In this document: one piece after another, positions 19,324-28,727 of the stretch
Numbering within the stretch: the first letter of the stretch is position 1
Layout of the letters: each line of letters begins with the position of its first letter
Source of the DNA: Saprospiraceae bacterium
GTDB lineage: Bacteria > Bacteroidota > Bacteroidia > Chitinophagales > Saprospiraceae
Length of the DNA stretch: 32,320 nucleotides
Reading direction: 5' to 3'
NCBI GenBank assembly: GCA_012031785.1
Contig: JAAUTG010000012.1
Span: forward strand, 1-32,320
Notes under the pieces: generated by a model
What the model was told of the DNA's origin: nothing
What the model saw: the letters and a program-made list of their open reading frames with translations, nothing else
Databases searched by the model: none
Program-made: the position numbers and the translations under genes

Positions 19324-20691
19324 CTAAGAATGATGAAATCCTAAAAGAGTTTCGGTACTATTTAAAAAAGTTTCGGTGTATTGTTTTCCTATACGACAAG
19401 CTTCCACGAGTGGTTGATTTTTAGCGAGTTGTGCTGAAATTGCCGCAGAAAGTACACATCCTGAACCATGCTTGCTGTATTGGGTCACTTGATGAGCGTG
19501 AAAAGTGGCGATAAGTTGGCTATTTTGCCAAAGTTGATCCTGTCCTACATGTTTTTCGTCGTGTCCACCCTTGAGTAGCACAGCGCAATATTGGCTAAGT
19601 AATTTTGCTGCGTCTTCAGGTGTCTGATCGGGAATCAATTGTATGATTTCCAATCTGTTGGGCGTGAGAAGTGTAATTTTTTTCAATAATTCGTAATCTT
19701 TAAAGTTATCGTGAAACTTAAATCCCGCACTTGCCCTCATGATTGGGTCGAGGATAATTGGAACTCCATCCAGCACCTCCAGTATTTTTTGGAGCATCCA
19801 CCAATTTGGAATTAAACCAATTTTGACTGCACTTAGAGTGATTTTTTTTGTCAGGATGAGTATTTGCTCTACTACTTGCGTTTCGTCCATCCAATATACT
19901 CGCTCAAAAACAGTGTCATTTTGAATTGTAATGGCAGTACAAACACTTAAACCGTAGGTTTTCGCCTGCTCAAAAGTTTTAATGTCTGCCGTCAATCCTG
20001 CTCCACCACTAGGGTCGTGCCCTGCAATAGTCAGCACAAATGGACGCTGAGGAGACTGAATTGTTTTTTGTTCAAAACTATCATCCAAAGCCAGTAAACG
20101 CTGAAGTGCTTCATTGGGCTTTGACCAAATATAACCTAGTACCGCAGCACCAAAATAACCCTTTTCTAATAATAGCGGTATATTATCTGGATTAATTCCG
20201 CTTAGACCAAACATTTTAGCTTTTATTTTATTTCTCCATGTTAGTACCTCCAAATTGGGATTCGCTTGATGATGACTTTTAGAAATACTATCAAAAACAG
20301 GACTAATCAGCACGTAATCACACCAGTTGCCCAACCAAGCCTCTGTCGCTAAGTCGTGAATAGCAGCCGATACGATTAATCCTTCTGCCTTGAAGTCTTC
20401 TATTTTTTGGATTAATTGATCTGGTGATAGTTCTTTCAAGTGGCGTGTGGTCAAATGCACGCCAGCTAAACCTAATTGTTCCGCCAAACTATGGTGATGG
20501 TGCAGTACAATACGATTCCAGAACGCTTTAGGGATAACAGATAGCCATTTGGCGTATTCTAAGTCGCTGTAGTTAGGTTTTCGTAAATGAAATCGCTGCA
20601 AACCTGCTTCAAAAAGCTGTATCACAATAGCTTGCTCCTGTGCAACATGCTCGGGAGAAGAAATAATAATGATTTTATCTGCATGATTCAT
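19324..20691 (-). CDS. TenI/ThiE-like domain fused to ThiD (hydroxymethylpyrimidine/phosphomethylpyrimidine kinase)
   Basis: N-terminal IIISSPEHVAQEQAIVIQLFEAGLQRFHLRKP...GLAGVHLTTRHL...VLISPVFDSISKSHH...FGLSGINPDNIP; C-terminal FVLTIAGHDPSGGAGLTADIKTFEQAKTYGLSVCTAITIQN...LDPIMRASAG...LLTPNRLE...LLKGGH...HGSGCVLSAAISAQLA. Confidence 0.93.
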   Translation of the reverse strand: MNHADKIIIISSPEHVAQEQAIVIQLFEAGLQRFHLRKPNYSDLEYAKWLSVIPKAFWNRIVLHHHHSLAEQLGLAGVHLTTRHLKELSPDQLIQKIEDFKAEGLIVSAAIHDLATEAWLGNWCDYVLISPVFDSISKSHHQANPNLEVLTWRNKIKAKMFGLSGINPDNIPLLLEKGYFGAAVLGYIWSKPNEALQRLLALDDSFEQKTIQSPQRPFVLTIAGHDPSGGAGLTADIKTFEQAKTYGLSVCTAITIQNDTVFERVYWMDETQVVEQILILTKKITLSAVKIGLIPNWWMLQKILEVLDGVPIILDPIMRASAGFKFHDNFKDYELLKKITLLTPNRLEIIQLIPDQTPEDAAKLLSQYCAVLLKGGHDEKHVGQDQLWQNSQLIATFHAHQVTQYSKHGSGCVLSAAISAQLAKNQPLVEACRIGKQYTETFLNSTETLLGFHHS

Positions 20692-20882
20692 AGTGTAAAA
20701 ACATAAAGATTGATAAAATTTGCTTTTCTTCTGCTTTCTCGTTTAAACAATCACAGGATAAGCGTATCTTAACGAATTGATTTGTAATTAATTAAGCTAT
20801 AAAAACAAATATGATTGAATGAATTTCTATGAATGGAACTTTTTTTTTGCAGAAAAAAGTTTAAATATCAAAGAAAGAACGT

Positions 20883-20890
20883 TATCTTTG
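20883..20890 (+). promoter_or_regulatory. Putative -7 element of tRNA-Ser promoter
   Basis: TATCTTTG (TAnnTTTG) about 50 bp upstream of tRNA-Ser; -33 element weak (TTTA). Confidence 0.45.
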
Positions 20891-20940
20891 CGTTCCTTTT
20901 CAAGGGCATCTTTGCTCAAGCCAATGTGAATGTAGTGAAA

Positions 20941-21027
20941 GGAGAAGTGGCAGAGCGGTTGAATGCATCGGTCTTGAAAACCGACGTACTCGAAAGGGTA
21001 TCGGGGGTTCGAATCCCTCCTTCTCCG
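20941..21027 (+). tRNA. tRNA-Ser (TGA anticodon)
   Basis: GGAGAAGTGGCAGAGCGGTTGAATGCATCGGTCTTGAAAACCGACGTACTCGAAAGGGTATCGGGGGTTCGAATCCCTCCTTCTCCG; anticodon loop CTTGAAA; long variable arm; CCA not encoded. Confidence 0.97.
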
Positions 21028-21030
21028 CAG

Positions 21031-21060
21031 AAGCTCGACAGTTTTGTCGAGCTTTTTTTG
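21031..21060 (+). terminator. Rho-independent terminator of tRNA-Ser
   Basis: aagctcgaca-gttt-tgtcgagctttttttt: 10 bp stem then T tract, 3 nt after the tRNA. Confidence 0.88.
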
Positions 21061-21218
21061 TGGTGCAAATCAAAAAACCATAACAAGATTTGAAAAGAGA
21101 GGTCAAATCCATACTTTAATTTTTGAGTAAACGAAGCCTGTTCTTTTTTCGCCAAATTAGCTACTAACCTCTGGCAACCAATAAATAACGCTACCTTTTA
21201 ATACATCAAAATACGCTT

Positions 21219-21602
21219 ATGCAAATTATTCAGCATGATAAAATTCCTACTCCTAAAGGGCATTATTCCCCCATTATAGCTCACAATGGACTTTTGTATT
21301 TTTCTGGTCAACTACCTAGAAACCCAACGACAGGGATGATTCCAGAAGGTATTGAGGCGCAAACGCACCAAGTGCTTGCCAACATAGAAGATTTATTGCA
21401 TTTGGCTGGTTGTAAAAAATCAGACGTACTTCAAATGAGGGTATATGTGGCTGATATTCAACTTTGGGAACAGGTAAATGCGATTTATACACTCTTTTTT
21501 GGAGAACACAAACCTGTGAGAACTATTGTACCAACAGGTCCTTTGCACTACGGTTGTTTGTTGGAGATAGAAGCTACGGCAGTGTTGCCACAACCACTTT
21601 AA
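21219..21602 (+). CDS. RidA (YjgF/YER057c/UK114) family protein
   Basis: PKGHYSPIIAHNGLLYFSGQLPRNPTTGMIPEGIEAQTHQVLANIEDLLHLAG...RTIVPTGPLHYGCLLEIEATAVLP. Confidence 0.93.
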   Translation: MQIIQHDKIPTPKGHYSPIIAHNGLLYFSGQLPRNPTTGMIPEGIEAQTHQVLANIEDLLHLAGCKKSDVLQMRVYVADIQLWEQVNAIYTLFFGEHKPVRTIVPTGPLHYGCLLEIEATAVLPQPL

Positions 21603-21637
21603 ACAAGCTATTGACACATTAATCTTTACTAAATAAT

Positions 21638-22126
21638 ATGAATCAGAATTTCACCATTCGATTAATCGAAGCTGGCGACAATGCTAAAGTAGCCAGTATT
21701 ATCCGCCAAGTGATGACTGAATTTGATTGCACTGGAGAAGGATATTCCATCAACGATGCAGAAGTAGATAGTATGTACGAAAACTATCCCACTGAAATAT
21801 CGAGATTTTATGTCGTGACTCGTGATACAGCAGTGCTTGGATGTGGCGGTTTTGCACCATTGAAAGGAGGCGATGAAGATACTTGCGAGCTGAAAAAAAT
21901 GTATTTCTTGGAGGAAGCTCGCGGAAAGGGTATGGGTAGAAAACTTCTTGAATCTTGTTTGGAAGCAGCAAAATCATTGGGTTATCATAGAATGTATTTG
22001 GAAACCGTGGAAAGAATGACGGATGCCAATATACTTTATCAGAAAATGGGATTTAAAAAACTTTGTGGCACATTAGGTAATACAGGGCATGGTACTTGCG
22101 ATACCTTTTATGCTAGAGACTTGTAG
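21638..22126 (+). CDS. GNAT family N-acetyltransferase
   Basis: CELKKMYFLEEARGKGMGRKLLESCLEAAKSLGYHRMYLETVERMTDANILYQKMGFKKLCG (R/QxxGxG/A acetyl-CoA motif). Confidence 0.93.
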   Translation: MNQNFTIRLIEAGDNAKVASIIRQVMTEFDCTGEGYSINDAEVDSMYENYPTEISRFYVVTRDTAVLGCGGFAPLKGGDEDTCELKKMYFLEEARGKGMGRKLLESCLEAAKSLGYHRMYLETVERMTDANILYQKMGFKKLCGTLGNTGHGTCDTFYARDL

Positions 22127-22129
22127 CCT

Positions 22130-22230
22130 GATGTTATGCTATTTGCTCTTCGTTATCTTGAAGTAGGGTACTGAAGTATTGTAGTTACTGTTGCTTAAAA
22201 ATGCAAAAGCAAACCATGTTACTACATAAG
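22130..22230. repeat. Short intergenic inverted-repeat element, copy G
   Basis: Left GATGTTATGCTATTTGCTCTTCG, right (reverse complement) GTAACATGGTTTGCTTTTGC; starts just after the GNAT stop codon. Confidence 0.45.
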
Positions 22231-22340
22231 GTCAAAGTGAAGTAAATTTCAATTATTTGGCTATCCTGTGGGCAAAATATAAATTGTAACTTTCAGTTAA
22301 CAATCAGTATCTAACTTTGTCGTATCTAAAACTTACGATA

Positions 22341-23461
22341 ATGAGATATGTTTTGTTTACTTTATGTTGCATATTGGCTTTAACTTTACAAGCCCAAGAA
22401 GTGCATACCCATGCTTACACTAGAGCAGCTCGTTTTCCTGACATTCCAGGCTACGTAAGTGTGAAATGCGATTTTCACATTCACACTGTATTTTCAGATG
22501 GTAGCGTTTGGCCCGATATTCGTGTGCAAGAAGCATTGAAAGATAGTCTTGATATGATTTCTTTGACTGAACATTTGGAATATCAACCACACCTTGAAGA
22601 TATTCCACACCCTGACCGCAATCGCTCTTTTAAAGTAGGTTCACAAGCTGCAAAACCTTATGGATTGACGTTGGTGAATGGTGCTGAAATTACACGCTCC
22701 ATGCCACCGGGTCATAATAATGCTATTTTCATCAAGGATGCTGATAAGTTGTTAATAAAAGACTCGATAGAAGTGTTCAGAGAAGCAAAAAACCAAGGAG
22801 CTTTTGTGTTTTGGAATCACTCCAATTGGATTGCTCAGCGACGCGATGGAGTTACCACACTAACAGATGTGCACCGATTATTGATTGCAGAAAAACTACT
22901 ACACGGTATCGAGGTAGTCAACGACTTGACTTATTCAGCAGAAGCGTTACAAGTTGCGCTGGATAATAACTTAACCATCATGGGTACATCAGATGTGCAT
23001 GGCTTGGTGGATTGGCAGTATAATATTTCTGACGGCGGTCATCGCCTATCACGCTTGTTTTGCCACTGAAAAAAACGGAAGATGCAGTAAAAGAAGCACT
23101 TTTCGCAGGCAGAACGGCGGTATGGTATAACAATTTATTGATTGGTCGCCAACAATATCTAGTACCTTTAATTCAAGCCTCTTTGCAAGTAACCAGTGCG
23201 CGCTATCAGGGTATTTCTTCGGTGATAGACGTAGAAGTGAAAAATACAACAGGCGTGGACTTTATTTTGATTAATCAAAGCCCTTATACTTTTCATAACA
23301 ATGATGATGTGGTGACGGTAAAGGCTTACAGCACCACCAAAATTGAAGTAAAGACGCTAGAGCAATTGCAGCAATTTGAACTTCCATTCAAGGTAATGAA
23401 TGGAATAGTAGCACCTAAAACACACCCTGATATAGTGTTGAAAGTAGAAGTAAAAGGGTAA
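22341..23461 (+). CDS. PHP-domain phosphodiesterase (Sb-PDE-like), frameshifted
   Basis: CDFHIHTVFSDGSVWPDIRVQEALKDSLDMISLTEHLEYQPH, MGTSDVHGLVDWQYN. Joins to 23060..23461 (KTEDAVKEALFAGRTAVWYNNLLIGR) after indels in CC (23045), TTTT (23058-61) and A7 (23069-75), restoring HRPITLVFATEKTEDAVKEALF. Confidence 0.85.
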
Positions 23462-23467
23462 CTGATA

Positions 23468-23606
23468 TTATGTAATTTGCTTTTTGCGATTAGCCGTTTG
23501 CTCAGGTACTATTACTTTGGATACCCTAAATCTAGGTGCTTTCCATGCGAATAGGAGAAGGTATTTTAAACAGCAAATAGCCGAATGCAAAAAGCAAATT
23601 GCGTAA
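23468..23606. repeat. Intergenic inverted-repeat element, copy B
   Basis: Left TTATGTAATTTGCTTTTTGCGATTAGCCGTTTGCT vs right (reverse complement) TTACGCAATTTGCTTTTTGCATTCGGCTATTTGCT: about 35 bp imperfect inverted termini. Confidence 0.8.
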
Positions 23607-23705
23607 CACTAGTTAAAAGGAATTAGTAGGATTAGTTAGACTCCAACAATTTTGAACCTACAGAATGGGATTCATCCAGAATAATATTTTTGTGTAGCCA
23701 ATCTT

Positions 23706-24770
23706 TTAAGACCACACCATCTTCTTCGCAACCAAAAAAGCCTTTTTACTATTCAAAAAAGTGTGTGGCGTTTGATGTCGCTTTGTGTTATGTTTATAAT
23801 CAGTTACAAAGTATCGAAAATCCAAATCAGATTGAGCGAGAAATTGAATACTTTTTTTTAAGTTAGTTGCCCAATCATCAATATAATCCTGCGAATCCAT
23901 AGGGGTTTTATCGAGTTTGGCTTCAAACTGTGTCAATGTCTCGTCGTACAGTGAATTGATTTGCAAATAAGTAATCTCCTGACTAGCGGGTAAAAAATAG
24001 GATGCTTCTACTAAGTTATCCCTAGAGAGTTGCTCTGCAGCGAGATTAATTTTCCAAAGCGCAGCCAAATCTGTCCAACGATCTGCATCAACATAAGCGC
24101 AATCCGTCAATTGGTATAATTTACTCTGTGTGTAATGTTGTCCAATAGTTTTTGAGTAGAACATAGCTCCAAAACCGCCTGCACTTTCTCCTGATACAAG
24201 CACTTTCTCAGGATTAGGGAAATGCTGATAAACCCAATCCAACGCTTGTTTAACATTTTCTTGTCCATTGAAATGAACGGTTTGTACATTTCCTTTTTTG
24301 TCTAAGACAGAAGTGCTACTCTTGCCCAAATGCAAATCTGCCGAACAATAAGGAATAAACACCACATTCCAGTCGTAAAAAGGATTTTCTACTTCTGAAG
24401 AAAAGATACCACCCAATATCCAAGGAATACGCTCGGAAAGTGAAGGAATATAATAATTTTCTAAGCGATGAGTAATTAATCCCATCTTGATGGCACTCCA
24501 AAGAGATAAAGGTTCGGTACAAGTTTCCTTATCCCAACATGCGCCTCCACCTGAAAAGTGAATAATCAAATTGGAAGTAGGTGCCTTTCGAGAAAAAATA
24601 AAGTAGGATGAACTATCGCTACAAAATGAAGATTCAGTCATTGGAATGAGCGACCAAAGGTTTTCTTTCATCAAAGTCCCTTCCGAAAAACGGACAATTT
24701 TACTGCTAGTACAGTTTTGAAGCAAAACCATCACCAGTAGAAGACACAAACCATTAATAAAATTACGCAT
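23706..24770 (-). CDS. Pectinacetylesterase/Notum-family hydrolase, probable lipoprotein
   Basis: NLIIHFSGGGACWDKETC, VVFIPYCSADLHLG, KVLVSGESAGGFGAMF; N-terminal signal with Cys (VLLQNCTSSK). Confidence 0.87.
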   Translation of the reverse strand: MRNFINGLCLLLVMVLLQNCTSSKIVRFSEGTLMKENLWSLIPMTESSFCSDSSSYFIFSRKAPTSNLIIHFSGGGACWDKETCTEPLSLWSAIKMGLITHRLENYYIPSLSERIPWILGGIFSSEVENPFYDWNVVFIPYCSADLHLGKSSTSVLDKKGNVQTVHFNGQENVKQALDWVYQHFPNPEKVLVSGESAGGFGAMFYSKTIGQHYTQSKLYQLTDCAYVDADRWTDLAALWKINLAAEQLSRDNLVEASYFLPASQEITYLQINSLYDETLTQFEAKLDKTPMDSQDYIDDWATNLKKSIQFLAQSDLDFRYFVTDYKHNTKRHQTPHTFLNSKKAFLVAKKMVWS

Positions 24771-24986
24771 CAGGTTTTTGATTTAATTGATTATTTAACT
24801 TTTGGGCTGCTATGAAAGTCATAAAACAGTCATCTATATCATCTATATTAGTGTAACCTGATGTCGGGGTTAAAGTTGAAAGAAATTATCAATTTTAATG
24901 TTTACGTAACCTTTTTAACAATTGTTTTTTGAGGTCATACTTGACAAATTTTAACTCGAATAACTAATGGAGCAACGGGGGTTACT

Positions 24987-26589
24987 TTAATCTTTCACAC
25001 CTGGCTGCAAAATTTCATAATCTTCTTTTTGCTTGGCTTCATCCACCATTTTCCTTACATCCTCCAATAATTTCTTGGCATCATAAACAATACCATCTTT
25101 CACCGTATATTTCACACCACCTACACGCACTACTTCATTGTTTTCAGTCAATTGAATAGCCCCTGTACCGTATAGCACCTGTAGATTCTGTAAAGGATTT
25201 TCTGCTACAATTACAAAATCAGCAAGTTTTCCTACTTCTACTGTACCAATTTTATCGGCTGCACCAAGTGCTTCTGCCCCGTTCAAGGTAGCGGCTCGAA
25301 TCACTTCCAACGGATGAAAGCCCGATTCTCTAAGCAACTCCAGTTCTCGGATATACGCAAATCCATACAATTGATAGATAAATCCAGAATCTGAACCAGC
25401 CGTGACGCGACCGCCTCGATTTTTATATTCATTCACGAAAGTCATCCAAAGTTGATAATTCTTCTTCCACGCTACTTCCTGCTCTGTTCCCCAACTGTGC
25501 CAATAAGAACCGTGTGAAATACGACTTGGCAGGTAAAATCGCCAAAGCGATGGCAAGGTGTAGGCTTCATGCCATTCTGCCCTTCTTGCACGGTGCAAAT
25601 CGCGATTAGCTTCATAAATATTGAACGTGGGGTCAATTGTGAAATCCAACGCCAACAACTCATCCATCACTTTATTCCAATGCGTGGAATAGGGTGGGGC
25701 AGCCTGTTCCCAAAGTTTACCTGCTTCCTCAAATCGGTGCTGCTCGTTTTGATAATTGTAGTCCAAAGGATAATTCTGAACGGTTCTATCCTGAAACAAA
25801 GCCTCTGGTAGTCCATACCAATGCTCCATAGAAGTTAAGCCAGCTCGAGCGGAGCTTAACACGTTCCAGCGTGCCACATCCATTTGTGCGTGGTGGCAGG
25901 CTGACCGCAATCCCAATTTTTTATTTTCCCTCAATGCAGCATCCATCACCAAAGGCGTAGCTCCAAAAAATTTAATTCCATCCGCTCCATTTTCTGCGTT
26001 TTTTCTTACCCACGCTCTAGCCTGCTCTGCAGTGTTGATGGTGGATTCGCTACCTTGTCCGAAAGAAGTGTAGGCAAAAATGCGAGGTGCCGTAATTTCA
26101 TTTTTTTCACTTCGTCGCTTTTGGTCTAGCACCCAGTCCAACCCATTGCCACAAGAAGGGTCACGAATTGTAGTGATACCATGTGCCAACCAAAGTTTAA
26201 ATACATATTCACCACCAGCGCCTTGACCACGACCGCCAATATGTCCGTGCATATCCACAAAACCAGGCATTAGGTACATTCCTTCGCAATTCAATTCCTT
26301 ACCACCTGCTTCCAAAGGCGTTCTTTTAGTCAAGTCTATAGCCACGCCAGGATAACCAACTACTTGTACTTTTTTTAATAAGGTTGTTTTCCACCACAAT
26401 ATCCACAGGTCCGATAGGTGGCGCGCCATTGCCATTAATCAAAGTGACACCCCTGATAATCAACTGTTTCCAAGGTCCTTCGCCCTCTGTGCGATTGGGT
26501 GCTTTAGGTAGCCCTTCCTGCGCCACAACGTATTGCAAAAAGGAAAAGCAGAGCATACCCAGCAAAACCATAGTCTTGATTTGTTTCAT
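24987..26589 (-). CDS. Amidohydrolase family protein (secreted), frameshifted near N-terminus
   Basis: 26326..26589 gives signal peptide plus IIRGVTLINGNGAPPIGPVDIVVENNLIKK; 24987..26435 gives PGFVDMHGHIGGRG, GADGIKFFGA, TAGSDSGF, LADFVIVAENPLQNL. Removing one A from the A7 run at 26370-26376 restores NNLIKKVQVVGYPGVAIDLTKRTPLEAGGKEL. Confidence 0.92.
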
Positions 26590-27056
26590 AACTTTATTCA
26601 GATTTTGATTTTAAAAACAGGCTTCTCAAGCAATTTTTCATAAAAGGTAAATCATTTGTGAGCTTTATAGAATTGGCCCATCTTTTGATACTAGATCATT
26701 TAACATTTGGCAAATCTATCATTAAAAAAAATATACTTGTATAGTTTTCTATTAAAGGAGTAAAAATAATTGGACTTTTTGTGAAATTGCTTACTTGCCG
26801 ATATGATACAACTGCTTATTTGTTAGGATAATTAATAACTGATTTAACCATTAGTTGCACCATAAGTAATGGAGAAGTGGAGATAGTGGATAGGTAAACA
26901 TGTGGTAAAACGGATGCTAAAAAAGAAACTTACATACACTTAGCGACGGTTTAGTAAAGTGTACAAAGTCGCTTCAATATCCAGCGAAGTTTATTGAATG
27001 ACAGCTACTTAGCTCGAATAGGACCTAGGAATATTTTTCATCAACGGTACTAAAAA

Positions 27057-27089
27057 AATAGGCAGCATGTTTATTACATGCTGCCTATT
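27057..27089 (-). terminator. Hairpin terminator downstream of porV
   Basis: aataggcagcatgt-ttatt-acatgctgcctatt, 14 bp perfect stem with flanking A7 (T tract on the minus strand). Confidence 0.8.
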
Positions 27090-27099
27090 TATTCCTAAC

Positions 27100-27192
27100 T
27101 GTTGCTGCTTTCTGATAGCAGCCAAACATTATCAGTTTCTAATCATCTTAATGAACAACAAATCATAAATGACCAGTTGCGCAACATCAATC
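27100..27192. repeat. Intergenic element, copy F (GCAACTGGTCATTT subfamily), adjoining the porV stop codon
   Basis: Reverse complement end GATGTTGCGCAACTGGTCATTTATGATTTG matches copy E GTTACGCAACTGGTTATTTAT; other end uncertain. Confidence 0.45.
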
Positions 27193-27194
27193 AC

Positions 27195-28412
27195 TTATTC
27201 TTCTGCTATGCCCGCAGCACCTCCAAAATCAAACAACAATGAGAAGCGAAGTGTATTATCCAAAGGATTTCGCTGGTTGGTCGTTGGTACAAGATAGGAA
27301 AAATTCAATCCAAATACATTGTACTTCAATCCTAAACCTACGGTTAAAAACCTGCGGTTCCCTTTTGTCTGATGTTCTGTGTAGTAGCCAGCACGAACCG
27401 CAAATTGCTCGTCGTACCAATATTCCAATCCAATAGAGTACATCAATTCTCTGAACTCTTCCTTTGCTCCCAAAGAAGGATTAAAATCGCTGAATGAACC
27501 TAAAGCCGCACTCACAGAGGATTTAGCCTTGTAGTCTGGTTCGCCGTCTTGGTCTTCGTCGCAACCATCCAAACAAGGAGTAGGCACTAATGCCTTATTG
27601 ATATCTAAAGCAAAAGTAAGTTTGTTGTAATCATCCAATTGCATTTCGTAAGCACCGCCAATACCAATATTTGCAGGTAGAAAATCACGATTTACAGAGT
27701 TGGTGTAAGTGATTTTAGAACCAATATTACTGACAGCGCCGCCTAAGCGTAATAAACCAGCGTCGTACTCTTTTTGATAAGTAAAAGAAATATCAGCAGC
27801 ACCCGCTAGTCCTGCCTCGATTTCTTCGCCAGTTCCGTTCACACGCTGTCCAGCCGCTAGATTGGAGAAGATAAATTTAGCCGTAATAGCGGCTGAAAAA
27901 TTATCACTCAGCTTTCTTGCATAAGAACCTGCTAACTCAAATTCATTAGGTCTTCCAGTGCCCAATGGCTGACCATTAGTATCTGTGAAGTTAATATTTC
28001 CTAACGAAAAGTAGCGCAAACTTCCACTAAGCGCTTGCAAGTCATCCAATTTTGCATAACCAGAAAGATAGGCAATATAGACATCTTGAAGCCCTAAAGC
28101 ACTTAACCAAGGTGTGTAAGTAGCGGATAATGCTACTTTTTGCTCGGCAAATGCCAACTTGGACGAATTGAAGTGAATAGAATTCGCATCTGGCGAAAGC
28201 GCGATACCTACGTCTCCCATCGCACCAGAGCGAGCGTCGGGTACAATTCTTAGAAAAGGAACAGCAGAGACAATCGTGCTAGGACATGGCGTACCATCTG
28301 GTAACACGTACTCTTGACTGTTGGAATCGAATAAACATTGAGCATGAATACTCATACTAAACATAGAAAACAAACTGAAGCAAAGTATTAACCTTCCCAT
28401 GAGGCTCACCAT
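27195..28412 (-). CDS. porV: Type IX secretion system outer-membrane protein PorV
   Basis: VPFLRIVPDARSGAMGDVGIALSPDANSIHFNSSKLAFAEQKVALSATYTPWLSALGLQDVYIAYLSGYAKLD...; C-terminal YNVFGLNFSYLVPTTNQRNPLDNTLRFSLLFDF; adjacent to porU. Confidence 0.96.
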   Translation of the reverse strand: MVSLMGRLILCFSLFSMFSMSIHAQCLFDSNSQEYVLPDGTPCPSTIVSAVPFLRIVPDARSGAMGDVGIALSPDANSIHFNSSKLAFAEQKVALSATYTPWLSALGLQDVYIAYLSGYAKLDDLQALSGSLRYFSLGNINFTDTNGQPLGTGRPNEFELAGSYARKLSDNFSAAITAKFIFSNLAAGQRVNGTGEEIEAGLAGAADISFTYQKEYDAGLLRLGGAVSNIGSKITYTNSVNRDFLPANIGIGGAYEMQLDDYNKLTFALDINKALVPTPCLDGCDEDQDGEPDYKAKSSVSAALGSFSDFNPSLGAKEEFRELMYSIGLEYWYDEQFAVRAGYYTEHQTKGNRRFLTVGLGLKYNVFGLNFSYLVPTTNQRNPLDNTLRFSLLFDFGGAAGIAEE

Positions 28413-28727
28413 TATTTTGACTGTTTAAAAATAGAATACATTTCTAGCTCAAGTACGGTGCATTAGTCACTTACATTGGAACTTGAGTTTGTCCTAAAAT
28501 AATGATGAACAAAGGTACTTCCTATACAAAGTAACCTGATTCATCGTTCAACTTTTAATTCTTTTTGAGCCATTATCCTCAAAAAAAGTACGTTAAATTT
28601 AGGTGTAATTATTACTTCATAGGCACTTTAAATACAGATTTATGTTTAAATAAAAAAATAAAATTCCGGAAGTCAGGCATATAAGATTTATGAATTTTGC
28701 AAAACTTATATGTACTTAATGATTTAA

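Noticed and set aside
20833-21155. ORFs 20833..21093 (+), 20900..21112 (-) and 20916..21155 (-)
   Set aside because: They overlap tRNA-Ser and its terminator. The peptide AERLNASVLKTDVLERVSGVRIPPSPQK is just the translated tRNA gene.
26810-26880. Additional repeat copy around CAACTGCTTATTTGTTAGG...CCATTAGTTGCACC
   Set aside because: Only about 7 bp of matching inverted ends and no clear family core; could be chance in AT-rich DNA.
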